From the NCBI GenBank assembly GCA_963734575.1, contig CAVTHT010000004.1, positions 310,001 through 374,000 on the forward strand: 64,000 bases of DNA. The letters run 5' to 3'. The first letter of the stretch is position 1; each line of letters starts with the position of its first letter. Positions 29,353 to 38,208 of this stretch are shown in pieces. The notes beneath the pieces were generated by a model. The model searched no databases. It was not told the DNA's origin and saw nothing but the letters and a program-made list of their open reading frames with translations. The DNA is from CAIWHR01 sp963734575 (GTDB lineage: Bacteria; Pseudomonadota; Gammaproteobacteria; Burkholderiales; Casimicrobiaceae). The translations under genes and the position numbers were made by a program.

Positions 29353-29917
29353 ATGAAGACACTGCTCGCGTTCGTGCTCGCTGTCCTGTCGACCGCGTGC
29401 ACTCGCCGCGGCTCCGGCGGACGATATCGTCGTGAACGTCGAGCGCCGCGGCGACTGGGTCATCATCGATGTGGGACTGCCCCTCGACGTCTCGCCCGAG
29501 GAAGCGTGGCTGACGCTGGCCGACTACGATCACATGGCCGACTTCCTGCCCAATTTGCTGGAAAGCCGCGTGATCAGCCGCGACGGCAACCGGTTGCGCG
29601 TGATCCAGAAGGGCCGCGCCAAGCGTGGGCTGCTCTCCTTCGCCTTCGAGAACGTGCGCGACGTGGAGCTCGTGCCGCCGACCGAGATCCGTACGCGCCT
29701 CGTCAGCGGCACGCTGAAGGAGGCGCTGTCCACCACGCGCATCGTGCGCACCGAAACCGGCTCGCACCTGCGCAACCACGGCGAGTACGTGCCCGCCGAC
29801 TGGATTCCGGTCGGGCTTGCAACGAGCATGATCGAGTCCGAAGCGCGCGAGCAGTACGCGTTGCTGCGCGCCGAGATCCGGCGACGTCACGAAAAGGTTG
29901 GCTCGCTGCCGCCCTGA
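29353..29917 (+). CDS. Exported SRPBCC-fold protein (frameshifted near 29402)
   Basis: START/SRPBCC-like hydrophobic-ligand protein. The signal peptide MKTLLAFVLAVLSTA is in one frame; after deleting a T near 29402 it continues ALAAAPADDIVVNVERRGDW. The mature domain reads IDVGLPLDVSPEEAWLTLAD, YDHMADFLPNLLESRVISRD, RLRVIQKGRAKRGLLSFAFE and RTETGSHLRNHGEYVPADWI, typical of the polyketide cyclase/dehydrase-like family. Corrected length about 187 residues. Relatives bind lipids or hydroxylated aromatics; no ligand can be named. It is convergent with the glycosyltransferase gene. Confidence 0.75.
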
Positions 29918-29953
29918 GCGGTGGCGTGCACTGGGGGATCGCTCGTCCGTCCG

Positions 29954-31227
29954 TCAGGACGCAAGGCCAAGCATCCGTGCGATCACGGCGGGCCGGTTGG
30001 CGATGACGTCGAGCTCCCACTGCCGTGCACGTTCGAGCGACGCCATGATGTCGTCGCGCCCGGCGGCGAGGTCCTCGAGCGCAAGTAGAATCCGCGCCGG
30101 ATCGAGCGCTGCGTGCGGCGCATCGGCTACTGGCCGCGCGATGCCCAGGCGTGCACACGTCGCGGCCATCGCGGGCTGATCCCAGAAGAACGGGTAGGAC
30201 AGCATCGGCACCCGGTGAAACACGGCCTCGTGGGTCGAGTTGAGGCCGTTGTGGGTGAGGAACACGTCGGCGGCGCGCAGCGTCGCCCACTGATCGACGA
30301 AATCGGCGATGCGGATGTTCTCCGCGGCGAGATCCGCCGGCGATGCATCGCGCAGTGATGCGCCGCCCAGGCTGACGACGACCGCGAGATCCCGCCGGCC
30401 ACGCGCCGCAGCGGCCACGGCCTGCACGGCACGGGTCGCAACATCGGCGTAGCGTCGCCAGACCACGGTGCCGAACGACGCGTAGACCTTGACCGGTCGT
30501 GATTCGCTCTGCGCGGCGGTGGGGAAGAGATCGGTGGCACACGGCTCGTGGTCGAGGTCCGCAAGGTCGTCGGACAAGGAGCCGAAGAATTCGAGCGGAT
30601 GCGCCTCCAGCTCGCTTTCGTCGCCGAGGAACTGCGGCGGCTCGCAGCAGACGTTGAGATCGGCGCTCGGGCTCGCGACATAGCAGAACGGGGACGCATC
30701 GCCGAGCCCGTAGCGGGACCGCAACACGTCGACCGCCTGTGCGCAGGCCGCGGACACGTGCACGACAGGGTCGCGCTCCAGGGCCGCGATGAACGCCGAG
30801 GGCACGACCTGATGGCCCGAGATGACGTTGACGCGCGGCAATTCCAGCGCGCTCGCGACCACGCGGCCGATCACCGCGAAGCTGTCGTGGACGACCAGCG
30901 CAAGATCCAGGCGCCGCATCTCGTCGCATATGGGCGTCCGCGTAATGGCCCGCAAACGCCGACGTACCGGCACGGGATCGGAAACGACGTGTCGTCCGCC
31001 GCTGCAAGAGGGTACTTCGCGAAGACGTCGTGGAACACGCCGCCGGCGCGCTCCACCGACGGCCGGAAGTCGGCGTGCGTGAAGACGTGCGCGACGTGTC
31101 CGGCACGCGTCACGCCGGCGACGAGCGCGCGCAGGCGCTGGAAATGTCCGCGCTCGGGCATGCAGAAGAACGCGACCGCGCGCCGCGAACCGCCGTTCGC
31201 TGGGGCGGCCTCATCCCGGGACGTCAT
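29954..31227 (-). CDS. GT1/MGT-family glycosyltransferase (frameshifted near 30960)
   Basis: UDP-sugar-dependent glycosyltransferase of the UGT/MGT type, about 424 residues. The N-terminal acceptor domain begins AVAFFCMPERGHFQRLRALV and has HVFTHADFRPSVERAGGVFH. The C-terminal donor domain shows VKVYASFGTVVWRRYADVAT, IRIADFVDQWATLRAADVFL and the signature THNGLNSTHEAVFHRVPMLS with YPFFWDQPAMAATCARLGIA, the classic H-x-G-xN-S-x-x-E motif. Its ATG at 31227 overlaps the stop of the methyltransferase (ATGA). Acceptors of related enzymes are macrolides, flavonoids, sterols or lipids. In this operon it should glycosylate the product of the two upstream enzymes. Confidence 0.82.
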
Positions 31228-32082
31228 CCCTCGCCGGCGATGACGGCTCGTCGCCGGCGCCGCGAGAGCGCCTGCGCGAGCTCGGCTTCAGTCTTGCCGT
31301 TGACCCACGGGTACGTCGAGATGGCGACCGGCCGGCCCGCGTGCGCTATCGAGCGTGATGCGGTCCTGCGCCTTGTCCGGCTCGAATGGCACGTGGCATT
31401 CCGTGACGGAGCTGAATCCGGTGTCGTGCAGCGCGCGCAGCAGCGCCGCACGCGTGAAGCGGAAGCTGAAGCTGTTGTCGATGGAGCGCAGCACGCGGCC
31501 CCGGCGCAGCTCCGCGCTGTCGTCGTCGTCGTGCTCGCGCACGCGCTCGCCTTCGTAGCGCACGCCGGAGCATTCGGCCACGCTCTTCGCCTCGAGCGCC
31601 ACCAGCGTGTCGAGGATGATGAATCCGCTGCAAAGCGCGCGCAGGTTCGCGAGCAGGCGCAGGACGTCGGAGGCCTCGAGGTGGTAGAGGATGCCGAGCG
31701 CATACACGACGTCGAACGTGCCGACGCTCTCCATCGTCACCGCACGCACGTCCTGCTGCACGAACCGCACGCGATCGATGCCGTGCCGCACGGCACAGGC
31801 GGCGCCTTGCGCCATGCGCTCGGTCCGGGCATCGATGGCGAGCACCTGCGCGCCGTGCAGCGCCGCCTCGATCGCGTAGACGCCTTCGCCGCAGCCGAGG
31901 TCCAGGATCCGGCGTCCGTGCAGATCACCGTGCAGCAGATCGCGCGTCAGTTGCAGCACGCGGCGCACCTTGAGGCCGTTCGCGCGGCCCGCCTGCGGTA
32001 TGCGCACGCCGGGCATCACGCCTTTGCGGGCGAACATCGCGAGCGCCTCCGCGTCGAGCGGATGGACCGGTTCATCGGACAT
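31224..32082 (-). CDS. Class I SAM-dependent methyltransferase (frameshifted near 31346)
   Basis: SAM-binding motif I is RRILDLGCGEGVYAIEAALH; motif II carries LAIDARTERMAQG; motif III region is FVQQDVRAVTMESVGTFDVV followed by ALGILYHLEASDVLRLLANL. The DVVYALGILYHL pattern is common in tRNA-mo5U34/CmoB-like and natural-product methyltransferases. Deleting one G in CTCGATAGC near 31346 gives ITLIAHAGRPVAISTYPWVN and the true C-terminus. Corrected length about 285 residues. The start at 32082 lies inside the end of the upstream ANL-like gene (11-base overlap), and its stop overlaps the glycosyltransferase start, so three proteins are translationally coupled. An O-, N- or carboxyl-methyl acceptor cannot be specified. 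Confidence 0.8.
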
Positions 32083-33691
32083 GGCGTGCTCCGTTGGATT
32101 CCGTGCCCACGAGATGCAGGATCTTCCCCGTGCTCGTCTGATGCGGTGCTTCGCGGGTGACCTGCAGGATCCCGGTGTCGTGCCATTGCGCGACCATGTC
32201 GCGCTCGACCTCGCCCGTGGCGCCCAAGGCGGCGACGAAGGCCGTGCGCACGGCGTCGGTATCCACCGTGCCGACACGCGGATTGACGAGCAGCCGCAGC
32301 CGAGGCTCGCCCGCGGGGCCGGCGTCCTCGATCAGCTGGTAGTCGGTGGGACCGCCGCCGAAGCGTGCCGGCAGCACCTCTTCCAGGATGCCGACGACGG
32401 CCGCATCGGCGAACGTCATGCCGCCGACGGACAGCTTCTCGAAGCTGCGGATGTCGTGCAGATGCGTGCCCCAGCCGAGCGCGTGCATCGGGCAGCCGCA
32501 GGCGCGTTCGCCGACGAGTGCGCGATCGCCCATCGACACGTTCAACAGCGCGAAGGGAGACGTATCGAGCAGTGAAGAGACCAAGAGGGTATGTGCCGGC
32601 AGCGCGGGAATATCGGAAGCGATGACCGCGTTGAGGTCGCTGAACACGTGCACGTCGTCCGGCGCCTCGGGCGACAGGCAGCCATAGGCCACCGTACCGC
32701 CCGACTCCACGCTGCCGTAATCCGGCATCGCTTTCGCGCCGACGCGCTCGATGACCGCGAGGCGGGCGGCCGTGATCGGCTCCCCGGTGATGGTGAATTG
32801 CGTACCCGCGATGTCCAAGTTCGCTGCGCCAGCCGCTTCCGCGAGACGCACCGCGGCGCTCGGCGCGGTCCAGAGATGCGGCACTTCGCCATGCGCGAGC
32901 GTGCCGGTGATCCAGTCGAGGATGAGCGAGGGGTCTTCGAGAGGCGCGTATTCGGGGGCGGGCAAAGGCTCGCCCAGCACGCGGCTCTCCCACAGCAGCG
33001 TGCGCACGCTCCACCGGAACCGCGCACGCTCCTTGCCAGCAAAGGCGTCGACCTGCGTGAACCATCGCGACGCGGGCACGCCGCGCGCGGAATACCACAG
33101 GACCGGGACGATGCCACGCAAGCCCCACACGGCGGTGCGCCACGCACCGCCTCCGCGCGCACCGAGCGCGACGTTCATGTTGACGGCGCGATCGCGCACG
33201 CAGGCGAGGTCCAGTTGCACGCGTGCCGGCGGTCCCCGGCTGCCGCCGGTGTTGGTCCACAGCGCGGGTACCGAGAGCGGATTGCGGAAGTCATCGGCGG
33301 CGACCTGGAACGAGGTGCTGCCCCGCACGATGGGCTGGCGGCCCTTGAACTCCTCGACGGTCACGTAGACGCCATTGCGGCTGAGTTGCTGCAACGCGCC
33401 TTCCAGGCCATGCGCGTGCACGAGGCGCACGAGATCGGCCGCTTCGCAACCGGCGTGTTGCAGCAGGCGCCGATACGGGCTCGAAGGATTGGCGTAGATC
33501 ACGTTCCGGGCGAGGGCGAGAAAGTTGCTCGTACGCACGCGAAGCCGCTTCTGCACGATGCCCTCTGCTTCGGCGAGCGTGAACGACCGGCGCAGGAATC
33601 CGGGCAACGCCGCGACGACGCGACCGATCATCGCCGCGTCCGTCGCGAACTGGTGCAATGACGAGCTCAATCCATCCCTCGGGCGGCACAT
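32072..33691 (-). CDS. Divergent ANL-superfamily (adenylate-forming) enzyme, LuxE/phenylacetate-CoA-ligase-like
   Basis: A 539-residue protein with weak but ordered adenylation motifs: a P-loop-like ALWTNTGGSRGPP (143-155), an A5-like MPDYGSVESGG (322-332, compare YGxTE), and a terminal TSTGKILHLVG near 520-530 like the A10 catalytic Lys motif. GERACGCPMHALGWGTHLHD resembles the region of phenylacetate-CoA ligases before the hinge. It probably activates a carboxylic acid as an acyl-adenylate; whether the acceptor is CoA, an acyl carrier or a protein is open. No carrier-protein gene is adjacent. First gene of a coupled three-gene operon with a methyltransferase and glycosyltransferase. Start at 33691 is the first Met in a long open frame; Met21 is an alternative. 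Confidence 0.68.
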   Translation of the reverse strand: MCRPRDGLSSSLHQFATDAAMIGRVVAALPGFLRRSFTLAEAEGIVQKRLRVRTSNFLALARNVIYANPSSPYRRLLQHAGCEAADLVRLVHAHGLEGALQQLSRNGVYVTVEEFKGRQPIVRGSTSFQVAADDFRNPLSVPALWTNTGGSRGPPARVQLDLACVRDRAVNMNVALGARGGGAWRTAVWGLRGIVPVLWYSARGVPASRWFTQVDAFAGKERARFRWSVRTLLWESRVLGEPLPAPEYAPLEDPSLILDWITGTLAHGEVPHLWTAPSAAVRLAEAAGAANLDIAGTQFTITGEPITAARLAVIERVGAKAMPDYGSVESGGTVAYGCLSPEAPDDVHVFSDLNAVIASDIPALPAHTLLVSSLLDTSPFALLNVSMGDRALVGERACGCPMHALGWGTHLHDIRSFEKLSVGGMTFADAAVVGILEEVLPARFGGGPTDYQLIEDAGPAGEPRLRLLVNPRVGTVDTDAVRTAFVAALGATGEVERDMVAQWHDTGILQVTREAPHQTSTGKILHLVGTESNGARHVR

Positions 33692-33898
33692 GGGTGCCGG
33701 CGCATATGGACGCGGTGTTCACCGCGCGGCACTAGGGAGATGGCGATCATCGGATGCGAAGCGTTGCAGGACGACGGGTCACGATCCGCCGTGCGCATCG
33801 ACGCGCACCGACGCGCCCGGGAGCCGCGAGGATGCACGTGGGCACGCCAGGACTATGATAGGACGGGGCCGCGATGGCCCAGCCTAAAGGAGGTTACG

Positions 33899-34102
33899 AT
33901 GACAGTCGCGCGTATCACCGAGATCAGCAGCATCAGTGCCAAGAGTTTCGAGGACGCCATCAATCAAGGCGTCGACCGGGCGAACAAGACGCTGAAGAAC
34001 GTCAAGGGTGCGTGGGTGAAGGACCAGGAGGTCACGATCGACAATGGCAAGGTCGTTGGATACAAGGTCATCCTAAAGGTCACCTTCGTGCTATCGGACT
34101 GA
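33899..34102 (+). CDS. Dodecin
   Basis: Small flavin-storage protein of 67 residues that forms hollow dodecamers binding FMN or riboflavin. MTVARITEISSISAKSFEDA, INQGVDRANKTLKNVKGAWV, KDQEVTIDNGKVVGYKVILK matches the family closely, including the flavin-stacking Trp in GAWV and the Gln in KDQEV. AAAGGAGG lies 6 bases before the ATG. A possible -10, TATGAT, is at 33854-33859. It is the first gene of the stress-related block. Confidence 0.92.
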   Translation: MTVARITEISSISAKSFEDAINQGVDRANKTLKNVKGAWVKDQEVTIDNGKVVGYKVILKVTFVLSD

Positions 34103-34216
34103 AACACAGCGAGGGCAGGGTAGCCGGCGGCGCGAACGACTCGCGTTGCCGGTGTGCTCCGGGCGTGTTCCTGCGGCGGCGCCAGCCGATGACATGCCCA
34201 TGCAAGGCACCGTCGA

Positions 34217-34298
34217 TGGTGCGCAGGGCGGGGATCTAACCCGCATGACCCTCGACAGGTCGGAGGATTGTAAGTCCGACCGATACCACTCTCGGCAA
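34217..34298 (-). other. Degenerate tRNA-like sequence, possible attachment-site remnant
   Basis: On the minus strand a T-arm GCGGG-TTAGATC-CCCGC (loop differs from TTCGATC by one base) is followed by CCTGCGCA and CCA, exactly like a tRNA 3' end. Before it are an anticodon-arm-like GGTCGGA/TCCGACC hairpin with a 10-base loop and a D-arm-like CCGAGAGTGGTATCGG. The 5' acceptor strand is missing: nothing pairs with CCTGCGCA. The 3' 31 bases resemble those of the tRNA-Leu at 47772 at 24 positions. It is not a functional tRNA; I read it as a tRNA remnant. Confidence 0.4.
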
Positions 34299-34860
34299 CG
34301 TGTAGCAAATCGCTGCAACAATCATATCAGCCCTTTGCGTCAACGCGTCTGCTGCCGAGTGTTGTGATGAGTTGCGCGGTTGCCGGCGAGTGGCGCCGAA
34401 TTGGCACCGATGTGGCACCGCTACATTTGCGCTCAGCGCAAGGTGACGCGGCCTTCTTCACGACCGGGGCCGCGATAGGGTTCCACGTCGATGCCTGCAA
34501 GCTGCGGAATGCGTCTGTAGTCGATGCTTCCGCGCTTCGAGTACCGTGCAGCGGCAACGCCTGCACCGTGCGCTGAAACGGCGCACGCCCAGTGGCGCAT
34601 CGTGACCGATCCGCGGCACGCGACCGCATCTCCCCGGTTTCTCAAATCAGTCCCAATGGACAATAACAACGTATTGAAGCATCAGAGCTAGTTCCCGTGC
34701 CTCGGCCGCCGCCCTACCGCCGCCGTACGTGGCGTCGGCGGGGTTCTTTGCCAGCCTGCCGCGTGGAAACAGTGTTGTGCTGGAGGCGATCTTATCCACG
34801 GGCTTGGGCCTGGGCTACAGTGGCGTTGCAACCGGTGAATCATTGGAGGAGGAGAACACG
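34299..34860. other. Intergenic region without a credible gene
   Basis: About 560 bases, locally less GC-rich than its surroundings, with no open frame that looks like protein. Near 34725-34745 CCGCCG and CGGCGG form a hairpin followed by GGTTCTTT, which might terminate rightward transcripts. It lies next to the tRNA-like remnant and may be scar sequence of an old insertion. Confidence 0.4.
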
Positions 34861-35286
34861 ATGTACTACCATCCGCGGATGTTCGACTGGGCGAACGGCG
34901 ACCGCGCGTTGGCTGCGTGCCAGGCCTTTGTCGGCGTTTGGCTCGACGGCGTCGCGCGACAGCAGCAGGCGCATGCCGAGGTCGTCAGCATGTTTTGCGC
35001 GAGGCAGGTGGAGGGCCTGCGGATGGTTACCGAGGCAAAAGATGCGAGGCAGTTCGCTGCAAGGCTGCTGTCGTGTGCCGCGCCCGAGCCTCACGGCGTC
35101 GCGGAACTGTCGGCGCGACTCGCAGGAATCGTCGTGGACACCCACCGAAAGCTTGGCGAACTGGTCGCATCCCACGGCGATGAAATCACGAGGTCGGTCG
35201 TGGATCCGGGCACGATCCTGGAGACGGCGCACAAGAAGGCCACGAAGGGCGACCGGGCCGTCGGGCGCCGCCGGGCGGTGGCCTGA
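34861..35286 (+). CDS. Phasin-like small helical protein
   Basis: A 141-residue all-helical protein. The start is fixed by TTGGAGGAGGAGAACACG just before ATG 34861. QQQAHAEVVSMFCARQVEGL and RMVTEAKDARQFAARLLSCA follow the phasin_2 pattern (helix of Q/A/E residues, then a turn with KDxxxF). A basic C-terminal end (HKKATKGDRAVGRRRAVA) could touch DNA. It is followed 30 bases later by a universal stress protein gene, so the pair is probably one operon. Other helical stress proteins cannot be excluded. Confidence 0.6.
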   Translation: MYYHPRMFDWANGDRALAACQAFVGVWLDGVARQQQAHAEVVSMFCARQVEGLRMVTEAKDARQFAARLLSCAAPEPHGVAELSARLAGIVVDTHRKLGELVASHGDEITRSVVDPGTILETAHKKATKGDRAVGRRRAVA

Positions 35287-35316
35287 CGGTGCAGCTTGGG
35301 CGTGGAGGCAAAGCGC

Positions 35317-35724
35317 GTGTGCAATATCCTTGTGCCGGTGGACGGCTCCGAAAATTCCGCCCGGGCGGTGCGGCTCGTCATGCGCCTGCACGCCAAGCTC
35401 GCACCGCTCGAAGTCCACCTGCTATACGTGCAAGTACCGCGGGTGCCGATCGGAGACGAGTCGGCGAGCCAGGAATCGGCGGAGGCGGCAGCGCGCGCGG
35501 CGTTGACCGCGGCGCAGGCGTTGCTCGACGCTGACGCCGTTCCCTACACCAGCAAGGTGGCGAGCGGCTATGTCGGGTCGACGATCGCATCGTATGCCCG
35601 TGAGCACGGCTGCGACGGCATCGTCATGGGCACACGCGGCATGGGATCGACCGAGCAATTGCTCGGCTCGATCGCCAGGCAGGTGGTCCAGCTCGCCGAC
35701 ATGCCTGTCACGCTCGTGAAGTAG
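35317..35724 (+). CDS. Universal stress protein, single UspA domain
   Basis: 135 residues if begun at GTG 35317, which has GGAGG 8 bases upstream; TTG 35296 and GTG 35302 are in-frame alternatives. NILVPVDGSENSARAVRLVM is the UspA start, and GTRGMGSTEQLLGSIARQVV contains the ATP-binding G-2x-G-9x-G-S pattern, so this is the nucleotide-binding type. QLADMPVTLVK is the normal end. In this block it keeps company with two tandem-domain Usp genes (39224 and 46485). Confidence 0.88.
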   Translation: MCNILVPVDGSENSARAVRLVMRLHAKLAPLEVHLLYVQVPRVPIGDESASQESAEAAARAALTAAQALLDADAVPYTSKVASGYVGSTIASYAREHGCDGIVMGTRGMGSTEQLLGSIARQVVQLADMPVTLVK

Positions 35725-35987
35725 CGCCGTTTTCGCCTGCGCTCGCGGGTTTCGGCGGTGCGAGCGCATCCGTTCGTGCGAGCGTCCGCATCCGCACATC
35801 GCCGCGACGCTCAGCGGATGAGCTCCGCGAGCCGGCCGGACCGTCGGAGCCGGCTGTCTGAGCTGCGTGCCGCTTCGAAACGGTGTTGTTCCTGTTGTGC
35901 CTCTTATCACCTCGCGTGGCCGACCCAATCATTTGAGTCGAGGTTGGGAGTGATCATTTGCCGACCACATCACGCATAGGAGCCGAC

Positions 35988-36341
35988 GTGAACAACCGCT
36001 ACCTGTTTCTCACCGAGCGCGATTTCGTTCGCGTCATGACGTTGCAGCCCGACCCGGCGCTGCGGGCGGAGCTCGAGCGAGCGATTGTCGTTCCGCTGAC
36101 TGCCCTTCCAGCGGGTGTCGTGAGCATGTACTCGCAGGTTCGCTATCGCGACGAGCACGCGGGCGTGACGCGGCAGATACAGATCGTGCTGCCGGAGGAC
36201 GCAGACGTGGCGCACGGCAAGGTGTCGGTCCTGGCGCCGGTTGGCGCCGCGTTGCTGGGACTGGAAGCGGGGCAAGTCATCGACTGGAGGTTCCCGGAAC
36301 GAGAAATCCGACGACTGTGCGTCGAGGCGGTGCTCCGCTGA
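35988..36341 (+). CDS. Rnk-like protein with GreA/GreB C-terminal fold
   Basis: A 117-residue regulator of the nucleoside diphosphate kinase regulator (Rnk) type. Start GTG 35988 follows ATAGGAGC. After a short N-terminal helical part (ERDFVRVMTLQPDPALRAEL) comes the GreA/GreB C-terminal FKBP-like domain: VSMYSQVRYRDEHAGVTRQI, IVLPEDADVAHGKVSVLAPV and GAALLGLEAGQVIDWRFPER. Such proteins bind RNA polymerase in the secondary channel. A second homologue lies at 37687 on the other strand, with a LysR gene between them. Confidence 0.82.
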   Translation: MNNRYLFLTERDFVRVMTLQPDPALRAELERAIVVPLTALPAGVVSMYSQVRYRDEHAGVTRQIQIVLPEDADVAHGKVSVLAPVGAALLGLEAGQVIDWRFPEREIRRLCVEAVLR

Positions 36342-36458
36342 GGCGCACTCTGCATGTGGTGGCCTCGGGTCGTCAGGCTTGCCAGGTCGGCATTCGGCTA
36401 CGCAATGGAGGGTGAAATGGACAAGGAATTTCCGGGCGCCGTTAGAGGGCGGTCGGCT

Positions 36459-37491
36459 TCAGGCGGATTCGGTTCGGCTCGAACGCCGCGCGCCGCCACG
36501 ACGTGTTGACCGCGCGCTGCTCACGTCCTTCGCATCCGCTTGATCCGGCGATGGCCCGTGCCTCGCGCTGCCGAGCTCGACAGCCAATTGCGGTCCCAGT
36601 AGGGCGGTCGGGGCGAACTTGGACAGCATGAAATCGATGAACACGCGCACTTTGGCGGACAAATGGCGGTTCGGAAGGTACAGGGCGTACAGGTTTCGCT
36701 CCGACGGCAGGTATTCGGTCAGGATACGCCTGCAGACGCCCCGACTGAAGATCGTCACCGACGATGAACGTCGGCAACAGCGACAACCCGAGGCCCGCGC
36801 GCACCGCCTGCCACGCGACCTCGTCGTCGTTGACCTTCAGCGCGCCGCGGACCGGCACCGCGATGTCCACGCCGTTGGCGCTCAGGTGCCAGATCGAGTC
36901 CGGGTTCGCGTGCGTGTACACGACGCAATCGTGATCGGTCAGCTCCTGCGGAGTGCCCGGAATGCCATGGGTCGCAAAGTACTGCGGCGTGCCGCAAATC
37001 ACGCGGTTGATCGGCGTGATCGGCCGCGCGACCATGTTCGGCGGAAGTTCGCGAGCGATACGGATCGCGAGGTCATAGCCTTCCTCGGCGAGCTCGAAGA
37101 AACGATCGCCGACCGTAAGATCGATCTGCACGTCCGGGTACTGCGCGCGAAACTCGGGAATCGCGCGCGCGATGTGAAGCGTGGCGAACGCGACGGGCGC
37201 CGTGCACTTGAGGACGCCGCGCGGACTCGAATGCAGGCGCTCGACCAGGAGCTCCGCCTCTTCTGCCTCCTGCACGACGCGCGCGCAGTGCTCGTAGAAC
37301 GCGGCGCCGAACTCGGTGAGGCTCAGTTGCCGGGTCGTTCGGTTGAGCAGGCGAGCGCCGAGCGCTTTCTCGAGCTTCGAGACCTCCTTGCTCACCAGCG
37401 ACTTCGATATGCCGAGGCGGCGGGCCGCACCGGAAAAGCTTTTCGCCTCCGCAACCCTCGCGAAGATGCCCATCCCCTCGAGCTTCATCAT
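36459..37491 (-). CDS. LysR-family transcriptional regulator (frameshifted near 36750)
   Basis: About 340 residues. The HTH is GMGIFARVAEAKSFSGAARR and LGISKSLVSKEVSKLEKALG, followed by LLNRTTRQLSLTEFGAAFYE. The effector domain is LKCTAPVAFATLHIARAIPE, DLTVGDRFFELAEEGYDLAI, ... LGLSLLPTFIVGDDLQSG; past a plus-one break near 36750 it continues ILTEYLPSERNLYALYLPNR and HLSAKVRVFIDFMLSKF. This is the CrgA/DsdC-like subgroup with short effector domain. The C-terminal 45 residues after FMLSKF look non-native (Arg/Ser-rich) and may hide another error. Target genes unknown; it is divergent from nothing obvious, the Rnk-like gene at 37687 lies upstream in the same direction. Confidence 0.8.
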
Positions 37492-37686
37492 GAAAGGCGC
37501 CTCCCTGCAAGGGACCGTTCGGTCGGAATCGATAGGCGGTCGTCCGATCGGCCGGGATCGCCAGACGAGATGTTAGCGCGGGCGACTCCAGGGCGGACCT
37601 TTCCCGATCGCGGCCCGATGGATCGAGACCCAGCGGTCGGTCGCCGTGTACACGATGCCAGCCCGGCTTGCTCTCCGAACGGCCGC

Positions 37687-38116
37687 TCAGCCTTGCGCCC
37701 GGTCGTCTCGAGCGCTGGCTGCCATCGCGTGGCCGCTGCGGGATCCTTCGGCCTCGGGCTGGAAGGTAACCGCTACGACGCGCAGGCAGCGGCTGCTGCC
37801 GTCGGGGAAGGGCCACACGATGGAATCGCCCTCTGCGAGACCCAGCAAGGCGGTTCCGACCGGTGCGAGCACCGGAGACTTTTCCGCACTGCACGTCGGC
37901 ATCTTGCGGGAAGACGATCGTCACTTCAGTCGTCTTGCCGGTCGTGACGTCCTCGAATACGACCCGTGAGTTCATCGTGACCACATCGGGCGGAACGTCG
38001 CGCGAGTCGACGACGTCGGCCCTTTCCAGCTCGGACACGAGGTGCGCAGGCTGGTGCAACAAGCGCAAGAGTGCGAGGTCACGATCCGTGACGATGATGG
38101 AGCGATCGATGCTCAT
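37687..38116 (-). CDS. Second Rnk/GreA-C-like protein (frameshifted near 37871)
   Basis: Homologue of the gene at 35988. The first part reads MSIDRSIIVTDRDLALLRLL, VVTMNSRVVFEDVTTGKTTE and VTIVFPQDADVQCGKVS; deleting one G in TCCGGTG near 37871 continues VLAPVGTALLGLAEGDSIVW and PFPDGSSRCLRVVAVTFQPE. Corrected length about 142 residues. ATG 38116 is preferred; ATG 38128 is four codons upstream. Rnk-type proteins affect nucleoside triphosphate balance and alginate or stress outputs in pseudomonads. It may be co-transcribed with the LysR gene. Confidence 0.75.
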
Positions 38117-38208
38117 GACGAGTCCCATGCCGGATTGCCGAAGAGTGCGCGATGCGCGTGTTGTGAATGAGCGTGCCATTGTGGTCACGCGATGTTCGGC
38201 CCGGGCAC

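Noticed and set aside
34217..34298. Functional tRNA-Val or tRNA-Tyr
   Set aside because: The anticodon-like loop has ten bases and the 5' acceptor strand does not pair with the 3' end; only the T-arm and CCA look right.
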